Positions 44,544-55,528 are shown, numbered from the stretch's first letter. The stretch is 64,000 nucleotides of DNA from Diaporthe sp. PMI_573 (GCA_021399435.1 JAJTUP010000011.1:1240001-1304000), one strand, 5' to 3'. The notes: generated by a model not told the origin, from the sequence alone. Program-made: numbers and translations.

Positions 44544-46269
44544 CTATAATGGCATTGCCATGGGGGTTTCGTGACACCATGGTCCTCTTAAGCAAGGAGG
44601 CACCACTACGATGTGATCCTCGAATGCCGGCCAATCGTGGTGATGAGCCCTAATATGATTTTCGGCGCCTTGCATGCTGTTGAATAGGTGGGGTGGATTT
44701 GGACAGCCATCCAAAGGACAACGGTATGTGTCACACCAAGCGAACCGCTTCCACTCTCTCTCACTTCTGAGAAGGCGATTTCTCCTTTCCTCAACCAGCT
44801 TGGTTGCCACCTTCCACAACTCCCCGTCCTTGTCCCGCTCACCCTTTATTTCGGGGCGGTCCATGTATTCGTTAGTCGACTTTGTCATCTTTTTGAAAGT
44901 CTTGGCCCTGCAATCATCAAGGCTGATCGCTTCAACCTCAAGGCCACCGTCCCATTTGAAGTAGGCAAACCCGTTCTCGTCCGCGTACTTCGGCATCTTC
45001 CTCTCGGCCCTTCCTGGTCTTAAGACGTGAGTCTTTATGGCATCGGAGACTCTCCTGAAATACGTTGCGTCTGACCCTCCGTCCTTGACCTTGGTTGTTG
45101 GCTTCTGACCGGTACCCAACGTGAGAACCAATTTGACACCCAAACTTCTCCCGGAGCCAATGCGCCAGCGCCGATGAGTCCTGATTTCTTTGATGAGGTC
45201 AGGTGTAGGATCATTGCAGGCCACTGCTCCATCGATGAACACTTGTGTCTGGTCGCCCAGCGCGACGGGCCTCCTGCGTTCAATGGGCATCGGCTCGAGG
45301 TAGCGAGGAGCAGCTGAGGTTGCACGCGCAGCCTCCCAAATTTGGCAGTCTTCGGGCAGTCCAGCGTTGTCTGGGGTAATATTCTTGCCTCCCTTATTTC
45401 TGTACGTACGAAATAAATATGCGCCAGGCGTGTTTTCTAGGGCTGCGAACACAACACTTGAGCAGGTCAGTAAGCAAGCGAAGGCCCAAGTTAATGGAGA
45501 AGTGAAACTGACGTTTTGCAGAGATCATCTGGTGCGGCTAACTTTCTGCATCTCGGATCATCGTCATCTACAGGGAGCGTCTCTTCGACGATATTCTGGA
45601 TCTCTTTCTCCAATGGCTTGCTGGAGTATCTGGGTCTCAGAACGCCCCACAGAGAAAGGCGCCAATGTCCGAAGATATTCCGTGACATTGTTTCGTAACG
45701 TACAATGCATTCGTGGACTTCCAAGCGGAGACGACCCAGCATAAGTGCCGTCAGACTTGTAGGATTGGCGTCAGCTACCGCAATCGAGGTGCGAGGACTT
45801 GAGATGGAGCACTTACCCCCCGGTACTCGTTCCTCCAATGTAGTCGAAGTAGTGACAAGGCAGGTATTTGCCTTGTTGCTTGGTCATTTCCTCGCGAAGT
45901 TGCATCGGTTCGGATGGCGACGCCGGTTGCCCCAGATGAAGATACTGGTTATTTTCGTGCGTGTGAGAACTGTCGTGAGTTGATCCTGGAGACCCAGGCC
46001 GTTTCGAGTCGAAACTGGAATAGTGCGGCACCCAGTGGTCGGGGCTGATGTTAATGCCCTCGGGAGGTGAGCCCGCCTGTTCGAGTGTTGCTATTTTGGC
46101 CATCAATTTTTCAAGCATGAGCAGGCTGGAATAGCCCTTGACTCCGCCGCCCTCTAGCAGAATCAGTCAAATGTTATGCATTGGAAAGCAACAAGGTCGA
46201 GGGGACTATACCAAGGCAAAGGACCATGATCTTCCATTTGTAGCCAGCTTCCATGATCGTTGTACTCAT
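44544..46269 (-). CDS. Patatin-like phospholipase with C-terminal zinc-finger-like motif
   Basis: Four exons, 46269-46212, 46153-45817, 45755-45513 and 45456-44544, with introns of 56-61 nt; phases agree and the spliced product is 516 residues. Patatins hydrolyse acyl chains of membrane lipids with a Ser-Asp dyad. The oxyanion block reads LCLEGGGVKGYSSLLMLE (a glutamate created at the first splice junction replaces the usual aspartate), the nucleophile elbow is GTSTGG, spanning the second junction, and the dyad aspartate is in FIDGAVACNDPT. The C-terminal 60 residues contain C-X4-C-X15-H-X3-H, like a loose C2H2 finger. Patatin domains serve as effectors in fungal NLR-type proteins; here no NTPase is attached. 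A HET-ankyrin locus is the convergent neighbour. Confidence 0.88.
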
Positions 46270-47676
46270 TATTGTTGCCTCCCTAAACCCAACTATGTTG
46301 ATTGCCCAAGAAGTATTAGGAAGTTATTCCAGCAAGAAAGAATTATGAGACAATATATAGACTGGATTACAGCTGGTCACCTTCTAAAGAACATGAGATA
46401 GGAGTGACGAGTCTCGAACCTTGAAGCAACCCGCTCAGTAGAGGCCTCAGTATGGTGCGGTGGGCGTTTACACCCCAGCTGCCTCTCAGATAGGGAACAT
46501 TGGAATGGGGCTCCTTGACCAGGAATAATTTTACCTGGTGCATAGCCGCTGCCACCGCCGCGCGCACCAACCCACAGACCTCTCACCTCTCATATCACAT
46601 GGACCCCCATAAGATGCTTTTCCAAAGAGACTGGACCAGCCTGGCGAAAGGCTTGCTTCCCACTCTGCTCACCGCATCGCAGCCGCGTTCACGCCACAGA
46701 CCGGGGTTGGGCTGTAACCTTGGTCAAAGGCCTGAGTGCAAAGCTGAGTTGTTGAAAATCTACGCAGTGTCTCCGATGATCCAATTCATCATTTTGTTTT
46801 GAGAAAAATTGTGAGCAATGCTGGGTTGGACGTGCCCAGAATGGACTGTAAGTGTGGCGAAGGGGATTTGGAAGGCGTTCAGCGTTCAGGCAGGTGTGTT
46901 TGGGATGTCCCCAATAACGAGGAGAGGTTGTGTGTTACAGAGCTGAGACATGAATAGGAAGGGGTGTCATCATATATAAGAAGTTCTTTGTCCTTCAGAC
47001 GGGGACCCCGTGGGCTGACCCGTAATTCCGCGGGTCTTGGATGTTGGCTGCCTGGATTCACTGGGGCTGGGGACCAACCACACATAGTATGCGCAAGCAA
47101 CCATTTTCAGCTCACAGGATCGCAATACATGGGACCCAAAGGATGGGCTGTGCTCGTTTCGTGCCTAATTGACGACAAGGTGTGTCCAGGGCTTGCACAA
47201 AGAACGGTGTCAACACACGCAAGAGACAAATGATATCTACACCGAAAAAAAACCACCGGTCTGACAAATGTTTCAGATTCATCTCATCTGAGAAAGAAAC
47301 GTTTAAGCTGGAAGGGTATGGCCATTCACAGCTCGTACAAGATTCTCTATTTCAGTTCTCAAAATGACTGAAAGACAGTAGCCACGAAATCAGGTTTGAC
47401 GTTTTGTTACACCGGATCTATCTGTGATCCAAGTTGTGGTCCTCTTCAGCAAATTGCTCCCATCCAAGACAATCGGTCGCTTTTGTTGGACAAGCAACGG
47501 TTATGGCGCAGTCCCTTCTCGTTATTAAAGTTGAGGACAAGGCGTCCCCTTGAGAAATGCTGGATCCTGTTCTCCTCATCACATAGCAGCGAAGGCACAC
47601 GGGCTCAACAGACAGGATCCTTCAGATTTCCTCTTGCTTAAGCACAAAACTATATCGCACCTCTTTTGCGTTCAAC
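46270..47676. other. Divergent intergenic region
   Basis: 1.4 kb between the patatin gene (-) and the orphan two-exon gene (+). No supported gene. A word AAAAAAAACCACCGG at about 47246 repeats one seen near 38495. A tRNA-like T-arm word at about 46410-46420 was checked and rejected. Confidence 0.35.
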
Positions 47677-48287
47677 ATGTCGGGGACTGCACATGCTCAA
47701 TTTCCTCATGACGAGATAAACGCGGCACACATGACGGGGGACGCCCGTGACATCCAGCCGTTCTGGCTTGGCCGTCAAAGAGTTTACGCGGAGTTCTCAT
47801 CTCCGGAGGATGAGGACGAGGGCGATGCCTACGAGTCAGGATGTTTCTGCACGAAACGTTCGTCAATGGAGATCCTCATCTTTGACCATGCAACCAAAAG
47901 CCTTCAAATCTCGACTGGCCTGGACAAAGTGGACAGTAGGTCAAATTCCCTGGAATATTCCAAGCTTACAATTAATTGAGCATTTCTTTAGACACAAAAC
48001 ATATCATGCTCAGATTGCCTGACCGAAGCACGAAACCCGTTCACGTCTACAAAGAGTCTGTCACAACGAATGCAGCTAAATGTGCTCCTGTGTTCCGTGT
48101 CTTTCGAATCAGAGGATGGCAACAGCCGGAGAACATGTCTTACAAAGACACTGTGTACCTCAACAAGCTCAGCTGGGCGGGCAGGTTCAAGATCAAAACG
48201 GGTCAGATTCGGTGGCTGTTCTTCATCAACCTTGATCGGTCGTTGGATAGTCTTAGTGAGAAAAGCGACCTGTCTACCGTAGGGTAG
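47677..48287 (+). CDS. Orphan two-exon protein of 184 residues
   Basis: Exons 47677-47935 and 47992-48287 joined by a 56-nt intron (GTAGGT donor, TTTCTTTAG acceptor) in phase 1. The joined frame reads LDKVD then NTKHIMLRLPD, and the composition looks like real protein: an acidic EDEDEGD patch near residue 45, a CFC pair, a beta-rich middle (EILIFDHATKSLQIS), and a basic aromatic end (GQIRWLFFINLD). No signal peptide or membrane segment is seen and I recognise no domain. That both frames are open, in phase and flanked by proper splice sites is the main support. It might be a single-lineage gene, or part of a longer model whose first exon I missed. Confidence 0.55.
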
Positions 48288-48612
48288 TGTGGAAAGATAA
48301 CACGAGGCTCTGACGGCTGCGGTACGTTTACGCTGCGATGCATTTACGCAGACAGGCTGGTATGGATCAATCTCAGAATGGGGTTTCACGACATAATTGA
48401 TGCTGTCCTTAATGAGACCCAAGACCTCGTTTCTTCTAATTGAATTCTGCACAAAATATCTTTCTACGCAAGGAGACAATCAGATCCAAGTACTGCTTGT
48501 GCAAATGACCAATTACCAAACCAGAGGCTATTGTCATCAATCATAGGAAGACCTCTCCCGAATAAATTCAGCATTGGTTGTGTGGGAGGCACCGCAACTC
48601 TACCACCAACCT
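48288..48612. other. Short convergent intergenic region
   Basis: Spacer between the 3' ends of the orphan gene (+) and TSR4 (-). No gene or repeat seen. Confidence 0.4.
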
Positions 48613-49977
48613 CTACCTCCTCTGCGTCAGCTCCTCCCACTGCACACCAACCCACTCCTCCAAATACCCAACCTCGCCATCCACAGTGCCCACCGGAACA
48701 CAGTCCGTGGCACACGCGCCCACAATAACAGTACCCCAGTCCATCCCCTCGAGCCCGTCCTCCTCAGCCTCCAGCTCCGCGATCGCACTGGGCACGAGCT
48801 GGACCTCAAAAGTCCTCTCGCCGCGGCAGTTTTCGCACGGCGGGATCCGGCCGCTGTTTCCGCCATCATGCAGCCGGCGGCCCACCGCGTCCGTCTTGCT
48901 GTACAGCAGCGGCTGCCCGCCAAACTCGTACCGGATGCACTGGTCCGGGTTCTGCGCGAGCCGGTCCGCGAACTTCTGGAACGTGCTGTCGATGGTGCTC
49001 TCGAAGACCTCCTTGTCCTCCTTACCGCCACCACCGCCCGCGCCGTCGTCGATCTCCATGCTGGTTGGGACATCTTTCGGCGTCGGGATCGGGTCCAGGG
49101 TCTCGTAGTCGGCGTCGGCGAGGTAGCTCAGCGGGAACGGCTTTGGCTGCTCTGCCTCTGGCGGCCATGGTTCTGGCAGGGGAGGGGGCCCGGCTTTCGT
49201 TACTTCTTGGGGGTTGTTGAGGGAGAGGGTCTCGGCGAAGGTCTTGGGGAGGTCCTTGGTCGAGTATTTAGATGATGTTGACTCGGGCTGTGTCTCCGCC
49301 TGTGGTGATTGTGCTTGTGTCGTCTCGCTGCTTGCTGTGCTGAAAGGATTCGCAGCGGGCTTCGCGAAGGGATTCGCGCCTGCAGAGCTTCCACCCGACG
49401 AGAACGGATTCGCTCCACCCGCTCCGAATGCTCCTTTCCCTTGTACGCCGAACAGCGCCTCGCCCAGACCCTTTTCCTTCTCCTTTCTCTCCGCCTCCTT
49501 TCTCTCCCTCTCCTCCCTGTCCCGCTGCTCCTTCTCCTTGCGCTCCTTCGCCTTTGCAGCCGCGTCGGGCGAGATTCGCACACCTCTCAGGGCCCGTATG
49601 CTACCCTCCTTCCGCCGGCATGACTTCCGCCGGCACGAGAATATGTACAGCCGCCTCTCGTGGCCGGGGAAGCGCTCGTTCAGCTCGGCGTTGAGCTGTA
49701 GGAGGACCACCATGAGGTCATTGCAGACCTTGCAGCGGGCGAGGGAAGCGGACGGTGGATTTGAGGGGTCGATCCATTCCTGGAGAAGGTCAAGTTAGCT
49801 TCTGCGGTGCTGTTCGCACCTGGTGTATCTGGGAGGTTGCTGACTTACTGGTCTGCCCCCTATGCGGCTGATTGTGTCTTCGTCTGCGTCCTTGGAGGCA
49901 TAGCCCAGGAGGACGTTGGTCTCCGTGTATTCCCGGTCCTCGTCATCGAGCGAGTCGTCACTGTCGTATGGTGCCAT
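48613..49977 (-). CDS. TSR4: Tsr4 / PDCD2 family ribosome-biogenesis protein
   Basis: Two exons, 49977-49849 and 49779-48613 (69-nt intron with an AGCTAACTTGACC branch region), phase 0, giving 431 residues. Family members act as dedicated chaperones for uS5 (Rps2) and are needed for 20S pre-rRNA maturation. The N-terminus MAPYDSDDSLDDEDREYTET and VLLGYAS..D..SRIGGRP are typical, followed after the junction by PSASLARCKVCNDLMVVLLQLNAELNERF and an RRLYIFSCRRKSCRRKEGS zinc-binding MYND-like region. A charged lysine/glutamate helix and a glycine/asparagine/proline-rich linker (about 130-210) precede the PDCD2 C-terminal domain, which has PDQCIRYEFGGQPLLYS and C-X2-C (PPCENCRGERTFEVQLVP). Length is normal for filamentous fungi. 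Confidence 0.92.
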
Positions 49978-50516
49978 TTTGTGTTGCTTTACAGAGATAA
50001 TTGCTTCAATTGCGCCGGATGGCGGGGTTGGAAATTTCTCCTGGAGCTCGCCGCTCACAACAACTTTAAAGTGGGTCCTTCTTATCATGTCCGATAAGCA
50101 TGTGAGGAGCGACCGCTCCAAGACACTGCGAGAAGCAAACTGGTATGCTACGTTCGTGAGCATGTCAGTTTGGAATTAGCTGGACTGCTCCATGTTGGTT
50201 TGTAAGGGCAGAGTACTACAGCTTGTATTTGCACATGTCACAGCATGAGTAATGAACCACCTAAGCATTCCTCACTGCTCAACCTCCTCTGGGACATCCT
50301 CCTGTAGGGTAACCTCCTGTGGGATATATCTAGGTACCCAGGTAGATAGCACTCAAGCCAGAGGGGGTTCCATGATAACGTGTGACGATTTTTTGAAGAT
50401 GTGGAGGTGTTACTGCAATAATGTATGTGATACCATTGCAATTTTTGATATGGACAAAACGCCTAGCCTCTACTATGGTATCATCCCATCGACGTACATC
50501 TATCTATCTTCTCACA
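49978..50516. other. TSR4 promoter region with inverted minisatellite copy
   Basis: Lies between the TSR4 start and the CCT zeta 3' end. It includes a short inverted copy of the 15-bp repeat family at about 50276-50332. No gene seen. Confidence 0.4.
50276..50332 (-). repeat. 15-bp minisatellite, inverted short array
   Basis: Read on the minus strand, about three and a half units of the 15-bp family: GGAGGTTACCCTACA, GGAGGATGTCCCAGA and GGAGGTTG, preceded by a partial unit ATATCCCACA. The consensus is the same as at 55022-55281 but in opposite orientation. Confidence 0.75.
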
Positions 50517-52358
50517 TTACATGCTGTCTTGGGGTCCATCCATGCCAGGTCCGGGTCCACCTTGGCGGCCCATTTGCCTGGCCTTCAGCAGCTCGTCGCA
50601 GAGAAGCAGGTTCGAGGCGATACCAGCGCTGGACGCAACACAATTCCTCAGCACGCGGAAGGAATCGAAGACACCCTCGAGGGTTGGGTCCATTGGCTCG
50701 CCAGTGGTGAGGTCCAGGCCGACGACGGCGCCGTCGCGGTGCTCGTCCTGCAGGGAAGCCACTACAACGATGGTCAGTTGGAAGGTCGGGCAGCGTGAGG
50801 CCATGAGTTGCACTTACAAGCATCCTGGACATCGTGACCGGCGTTCGCCGCCAGCGTCTTGGGAATGATCAGCAGGGCATCCGCGAACGCCTCAACACCC
50901 CACTTGGCCTTGCCCTTGACCGTCTTCGCAAACGCGTCGCTCTTCAAGTGCGCCGCACATGCAACCTGGAATGCACCACCGCCAGGCACAACGCTCTTGT
51001 CAACGATCATGTTGTACACGCTCCGCAGGCCATCGCGGACTGCATCTGTAACCTGTGTGATGGTGTGCGCGTTGGGACCCTTGATCAGCAGCGTGACCGA
51101 CTTGGGGTCTTTGACCTCCTCAACGAAAGTGTACTTCTCCTCGCCCAGTTGCTGCTCGTAGACCAGACCGGCCCAGCCCAGCACGTCGGGTGACAGGTCA
51201 TCGACGCTGTTCTGTGAGACACCACCGCAGATGAGCTGTAACCTCTCCATGTTCCTCCTCTTGGCGCGGCGGAGTGCCAGGATACCATTCTTTGCCAGGA
51301 CGTCCAGCGACAGAGGGTCGATACCCTTCTGGTTGATGATGACGAAGTTCTTCTTGGGGTCGTTTCCGCACACCTCCTTCTTCAGCTCCACAATCTTCTT
51401 CAGCTTGGCGTCCACGAAGCGGCGCTCAGACTCGACGAGCTTGTCACGCTGGTCGGCGCTCGAGTAGAAGAAGCTCGAGTTGATCTCGGTCTTCTCATAT
51501 TCCAAGCTGACGTTCAGGGTGAGGATGTAGGCGTTCTCCACCCTCTTAGGCATGTCTGGGTGCCGTGCACCGTGGTCCAGCGCCAGTCCCTTGATCAGCT
51601 GGGTGTCGCTTGCTGTGCGGTGCTGCATCTTCATGATCTCGACCATGTGGAGGTCCGGCTTGGCTCCGGATTGGTAGATAGCCAGGACGGCGTCCACAAT
51701 ATCAGGCGTGAGCATGTTTGCCAGCGTAGCGTTCAGCTTCGTCGCCAGGGACGTCCGCGCCACGTTGAGGAGCAGCTCGCGGTCGACCTCCTTGGAAAGC
51801 TTGAACGAGTCCAGGAACTTGAGCGCCTCGGTCTTGGCTATCTCGAAACCATCGGTGATGATACGGGGGTGCAGGCCCTCGCTGATGTACCGGTCAGCTT
51901 GCTTGAGCAGCTCGCCGACGAGCAGGACGACCGAGGTGGTGCCGTCGCCGCAGATGTCGTCTTGAGCGGTGGCTGCGCGAGCAATCATGACGGCGGTCGG
52001 GTTCTGGATTTGCATCTCGCGGAGGAGGACGTTGCCGTCCTTGGTGAGCTTGATTTGGCCTGCGCCATCGACGAGCCTGCGGTCGACGCGTTCGTGGTCA
52101 GTTTGGGTTGCGCGAGGATGAGAAAGGAGAGGCGCAGAAAAGTAAAGGACAGAATGTACATCTTTATCGTGCCCGTGGGGCCCAGGTTAGACTTGAGAAC
52201 ATCTTGCAGACCCTCACCGGCACTGATGTTGACCTTGAGAGCTTCGCCCCGCCGCTGTAGACAGATGCCAGTTAGCAGTGGACGTGGAGGGGTTCAAAAA
52301 GCAGGGACCTCCGTACTCTTGACTCGGCCTTGGGGTTGAGGAGCTGTGCCGCCGACAT
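50517..52358 (-). CDS. CCT6: T-complex chaperonin subunit zeta (CCT6)
   Basis: Four exons, 52358-52317, 52254-52160, 52076-50818 and 50761-50517, giving 546 residues; all junctions have GT/AG and consistent phases. CCT zeta is one of eight paralogous subunits of the cytosolic TRiC chaperonin, which folds actin, tubulin and other proteins using ATP. The start [20 protein letters not shown] is typical of fungal zeta. Landmarks: [24 protein letters not shown], the ATP motif [15 protein letters not shown], the zeta-type [19 protein letters not shown], and the PGGGAFQVA block. The C-terminus ends with a glycine/proline/methionine tail. The junction after NAGHDVQDA rejoins [11 protein letters not shown]. 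It is divergent from the prenylcysteine oxidase gene. Confidence 0.95.
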
Positions 52359-53054
52359 CTTGACAGAGTGTGATCGAGAAACGGTGGCTGAGCTGTTCGT
52401 GGGGGAAAGGGGTGAAAGAGAGCTCGAGGAGATGCAGTGGTCGGTCTTCTTCAGGCCGCCGCGGTGTGATGAAGCTGCAAGCTGCTGCTGTCTCTGCACT
52501 CCGCGTTCACCTTCTAGAATTTTTGGCCTTGCCGCTAGGAGACGCTGCCCGGCAAGGGGAAGGAACGTGGGGCCGCCTGGCAGTCCTGGAAGGTGCAGGA
52601 GGAACCGGACAGGGGGAGAGCTTGGACCAGTCAGAGCGGTGTCAAGCTCCCAGGATGGGCGGTACTTACTGTCCCACACGATTAGGGGCACATATTAGGT
52701 ACTCGCTGTCCACAAGGCTGCAGGGAGACGATGACAAGTGTTTGGAAATGTGCTGCGACTTCTCTCCCCCGTCCCGTTGACCTTCCTCCTCGAGTATTTG
52801 AGGGGACGACGCCGTACCGATATTGTTGTATTTGTACCTGCATGAGGCATGCTTGCAAGCACTTTATTTTTGACCGCATTGCATTGATTCTTTTGTTTAC
52901 TTTGGACCCTCCAAGTTGCTCAGTTGCTCCGCCGGCTTGTTGTCAACACCCCCATAATCCCAGCTTGAGCTCCATTCCGTCTGATCTCATCTGCATCGGC
53001 CCGGCCTTGTCGATCCTAGGGAACGTCTTGCCCGTGTTCTGACCCTGATCGAAA
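52359..53054. promoter_or_regulatory. Shared divergent promoter of CCT6 and the flavoprotein gene
   Basis: 696 bp between two divergent genes. It contains CT- and GA-rich runs but no element I can assign with confidence. No gene seen. Confidence 0.3.
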
Positions 53055-54903
53055 ATGAAGTGGCTCGATAGCTTGAAAGCGGCCGTCCCCGGTCTGCTTG
53101 CCTCGCAGGGGACCGACAACGTGGACGCGTCGCAGTCTGTCTTAATTGACGATGCCGCGAGCAATGTGAGACAGGTTGCCATCATAGGTCAGTGCACCCT
53201 TCAGCCACGGACAACACCACGTGTATCTCTATTCATGGAATGTTATGGGAGAGTGTCCTATAGGACATATCCCATGAGACGTTGTCCTCTAGGAAGCTGT
53301 TCTAAAAGAGGTTCTCTTGCTCTCGACACTGACCTGGGCTCTAGGCGCGGGGGCTGCCGGCTCTTCTGCCGCATATCACTTGTCACAATATGCACTTGAT
53401 GCTGGCGTGGAACTCAACATCACCATCTTTGAGAAGACGGACCACATCGGTGGCCGAACTCTTACGGTCGATGCCTATGGCATCCCATCCGAGCCTGTCG
53501 AAGTTGGCGCCAGTATCTTCGTCGAAGTGAACAAGATTCTGTGGAACGCCACCCAGGAGTTCGATCTGGAGCTCCGGGATCCCAACAGCGACGCCGACCG
53601 ACTAACTGTTATCTGGGACGGTGACAACTTCGTGTATGAGTCGGCTGCCAGCAACGCATGGTGGTGGGACATGGCGAAGTTGCTGTGGAAATACGGTGCG
53701 TCGCCGTACAAGGCACAGAAGCTGATGCAGTCGACGGTGGGTACATTCTTGAAATTGTATGACGAGCCATACTTCCCCTTCAGGTCGTTGAGCACGCGGG
53801 CCTTCGAGTTGGATCTTACAAAAGTCACTGGTGTCACTGGGGAGCAGTTCCTGGCCGACAACGGCGTCTCCGCGGCCTTCTCGCACGATATCGTCGAGGC
53901 CGCCACGAGAGTGAACTACGCATCCAACCTCGACTCTATCCATGGCCTCGACACGATGGTATCTATGGCCCCCGAGGGAGCCAAAGCCGTGGTCGGTGGC
54001 AACTGGAAGATTTTCGACCGCATGGTCACAAAGTCTGGGGCTCACGTCAACTTGAACACGCCGGTCTCTTCAATCTCTGTGGGAACGAAGCCGGGAGCGG
54101 CAAACCCCAAGTACCTGGTCAACGGAGGCTCAGCGGGCGTCGCCTTTGACAACGTCGTCCTCGCCACACCTTACCAATTCAGCGACATCAAGACCTCGGA
54201 CGACGTGATCCAGACTGCCATCGACGAGATTCCTTACGTGAAGTTATACGTCACTCTGTTTGCCTCTCCTTTCGCGCTCAGCGCGGAGTATCTTGGCCTC
54301 CAGCCCGGTGCTCAGGTTCCAACGACCGTTCTCACCTCATTCTCCAAGGCTGCCGATGGCAGCTCCGGTCTTGAGGGCGCAGGAAAGGCGGGAGTCTTCT
54401 CCATCAGCACCCTCCGTTCCATCACGAACCCAACGACGGGCAAGACGGAGTATCTGTACAAGGTCTTTTCGCCCATGGAGGTCACATCCGAGTTCCTCTC
54501 TTCCGTCCTGGGTGTCGAGGTTCCTAAGACGCTCACCGGCGTGGCGCCTGCCGCCACCCCTGCTGGAGATGACGACACGGTTGTCGTGGAGCCTGTCTCA
54601 TGGCTTCACAAGCACGTCTTCCACGCCTACCCCAAAGCCCTACCACGGGTCACGTTCCAGGACCCGATCGTCGGCAACGGAGTCTACTATACGTCTGGCA
54701 TGGAAGGGTTCATCTCAACGATGGAGACGAACGCTCTGATGGGGAAGAACGTGGCCAGACTTATTGTGGACGATGCGTTGGGGCTGAGCACCGGGCACGC
54801 AGTGGCCGATGGGGAGACGGAGAGTATGGAGGCGGACGAGACTGTTGTGGCGGAAACGAACAGTGAAGCTAAGACTGAGTCACACAGTGCTGAGGAGCTC
54901 TAG
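53055..54903 (+). CDS. Prenylcysteine oxidase-like flavoprotein
   Basis: Two exons, 53055-53187 and 53345-54903, giving 563 residues; the 157-nt intron splits the FAD-binding motif, which becomes VAIIGAGAAGSSAAYHL after splicing. Prenylcysteine oxidases release free cysteine and an aldehyde from farnesyl- or geranylgeranyl-cysteine during turnover of prenylated proteins, in a lysosome-like compartment. Further signs: ITIFEKTDHIGGRTLTVDAYG, EVGASIFVEVN, VVGGNWKIFDRMV, and the C-terminal NGVYYTSGMEGFISTMETNALMGKNVARLI. The N-terminus has only a weak hydrophobic stretch, so the targeting signal is uncertain. The acidic C-terminal tail (about 50 residues) is unusual. The intron is longer than its neighbours because it carries minisatellite units. 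Confidence 0.9.
53243..53320 (+). repeat. 15-bp minisatellite inside an intron
   Basis: About five degenerate units within the intron of the flavoprotein gene: GGGAGAGTGTCCTATA, GGACATATCCCATG, AGACGTTGTCCTCTA, GGAAGCTGTTCTAAA and AGAGGTTCTCTTG. They match the consensus of the larger array at 55022-55281 in the same orientation. Confidence 0.7.
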
Positions 54904-55021
54904 GTGATCATATTTGCGGTGTTCTCCCAATACTTTTAGCTTGTGAAGTACTCAGGCTGGCTGATAGTGAAGACCGAGTATTCTTGAGAATTGAATGACG
55001 TCGTTAAGGAATCACATGCGA

Positions 55022-55281
55022 AGCTCCTGTGGGAGAGTGTCACATAGGAGGGTATCCTATAAGAGGGAAGGAGGGTATCCTACAAGAGAGTGTCATATAG
55101 TAGGTTATCCCATAGGATACTACTATAGAAGGCTCTCCCAAGGGAGGATATTCTGTGGGAGGTTGCCCTATGAGAGGTTGCCCTATGGGAGGTTGTCCAA
55201 TGGAAGGTCGTCCCATAGGAGGCTGTTCCAAAAGAGGTTGACCTACAGGAGGATTCCACAGGGGGGTTATTCCACAGGAGG
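55022..55281 (+). repeat. 15-bp minisatellite, main array
   Basis: About 17 degenerate tandem units with consensus GGAGGTTGYCCYATR, best preserved at 55156-55250 (GGAGGTTGCCCTATG, AGAGGTTGCCCTATG, GGAGGTTGTCCAATG, GAAGGTCGTCCCATA, GGAGGCTGTTCCAAA, AGAGGTTGACCTACA). Some units are 13, 14 or 16 bp. Unit junctions form a CCYATRGG-type palindrome. As 15 is a multiple of three, both strands carry long stop-free frames here that are not genes. Confidence 0.85.
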
Positions 55282-55528
55282 ATTGGGTGATAGATGCTGT
55301 GGCCGCGTAGCGGACATGGAGCTTTGATTAGCGTAGGTGGGCATCGGGAATAGGTAGTCTTTTCATCGACCGAGACCACAGTAACACGAGGCAGATGTAT
55401 ATATAAACTCGTAAGGGGACTTCCGAGTATTGTACTTTACGCGTCTTATGTTGACAGTGGATATGCTTTTGCACTTGAGAAGTCGGGGCAGTTCATCCAC
55501 CAAACAGCAGAGATTCCTCCAAAGCTTC

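Noticed and set aside
46380..46440. GGTTCGAGA on the minus strand suggesting a tRNA
   Set aside because: The flanking five-base stems do not pair and no box A lies at the right distance.
54995..55379. Long open frames on both strands over the 15-bp array
   Set aside because: The period of 15 is a multiple of three, so stop-free frames arise automatically; the encoded five-residue repeat has no other gene features.
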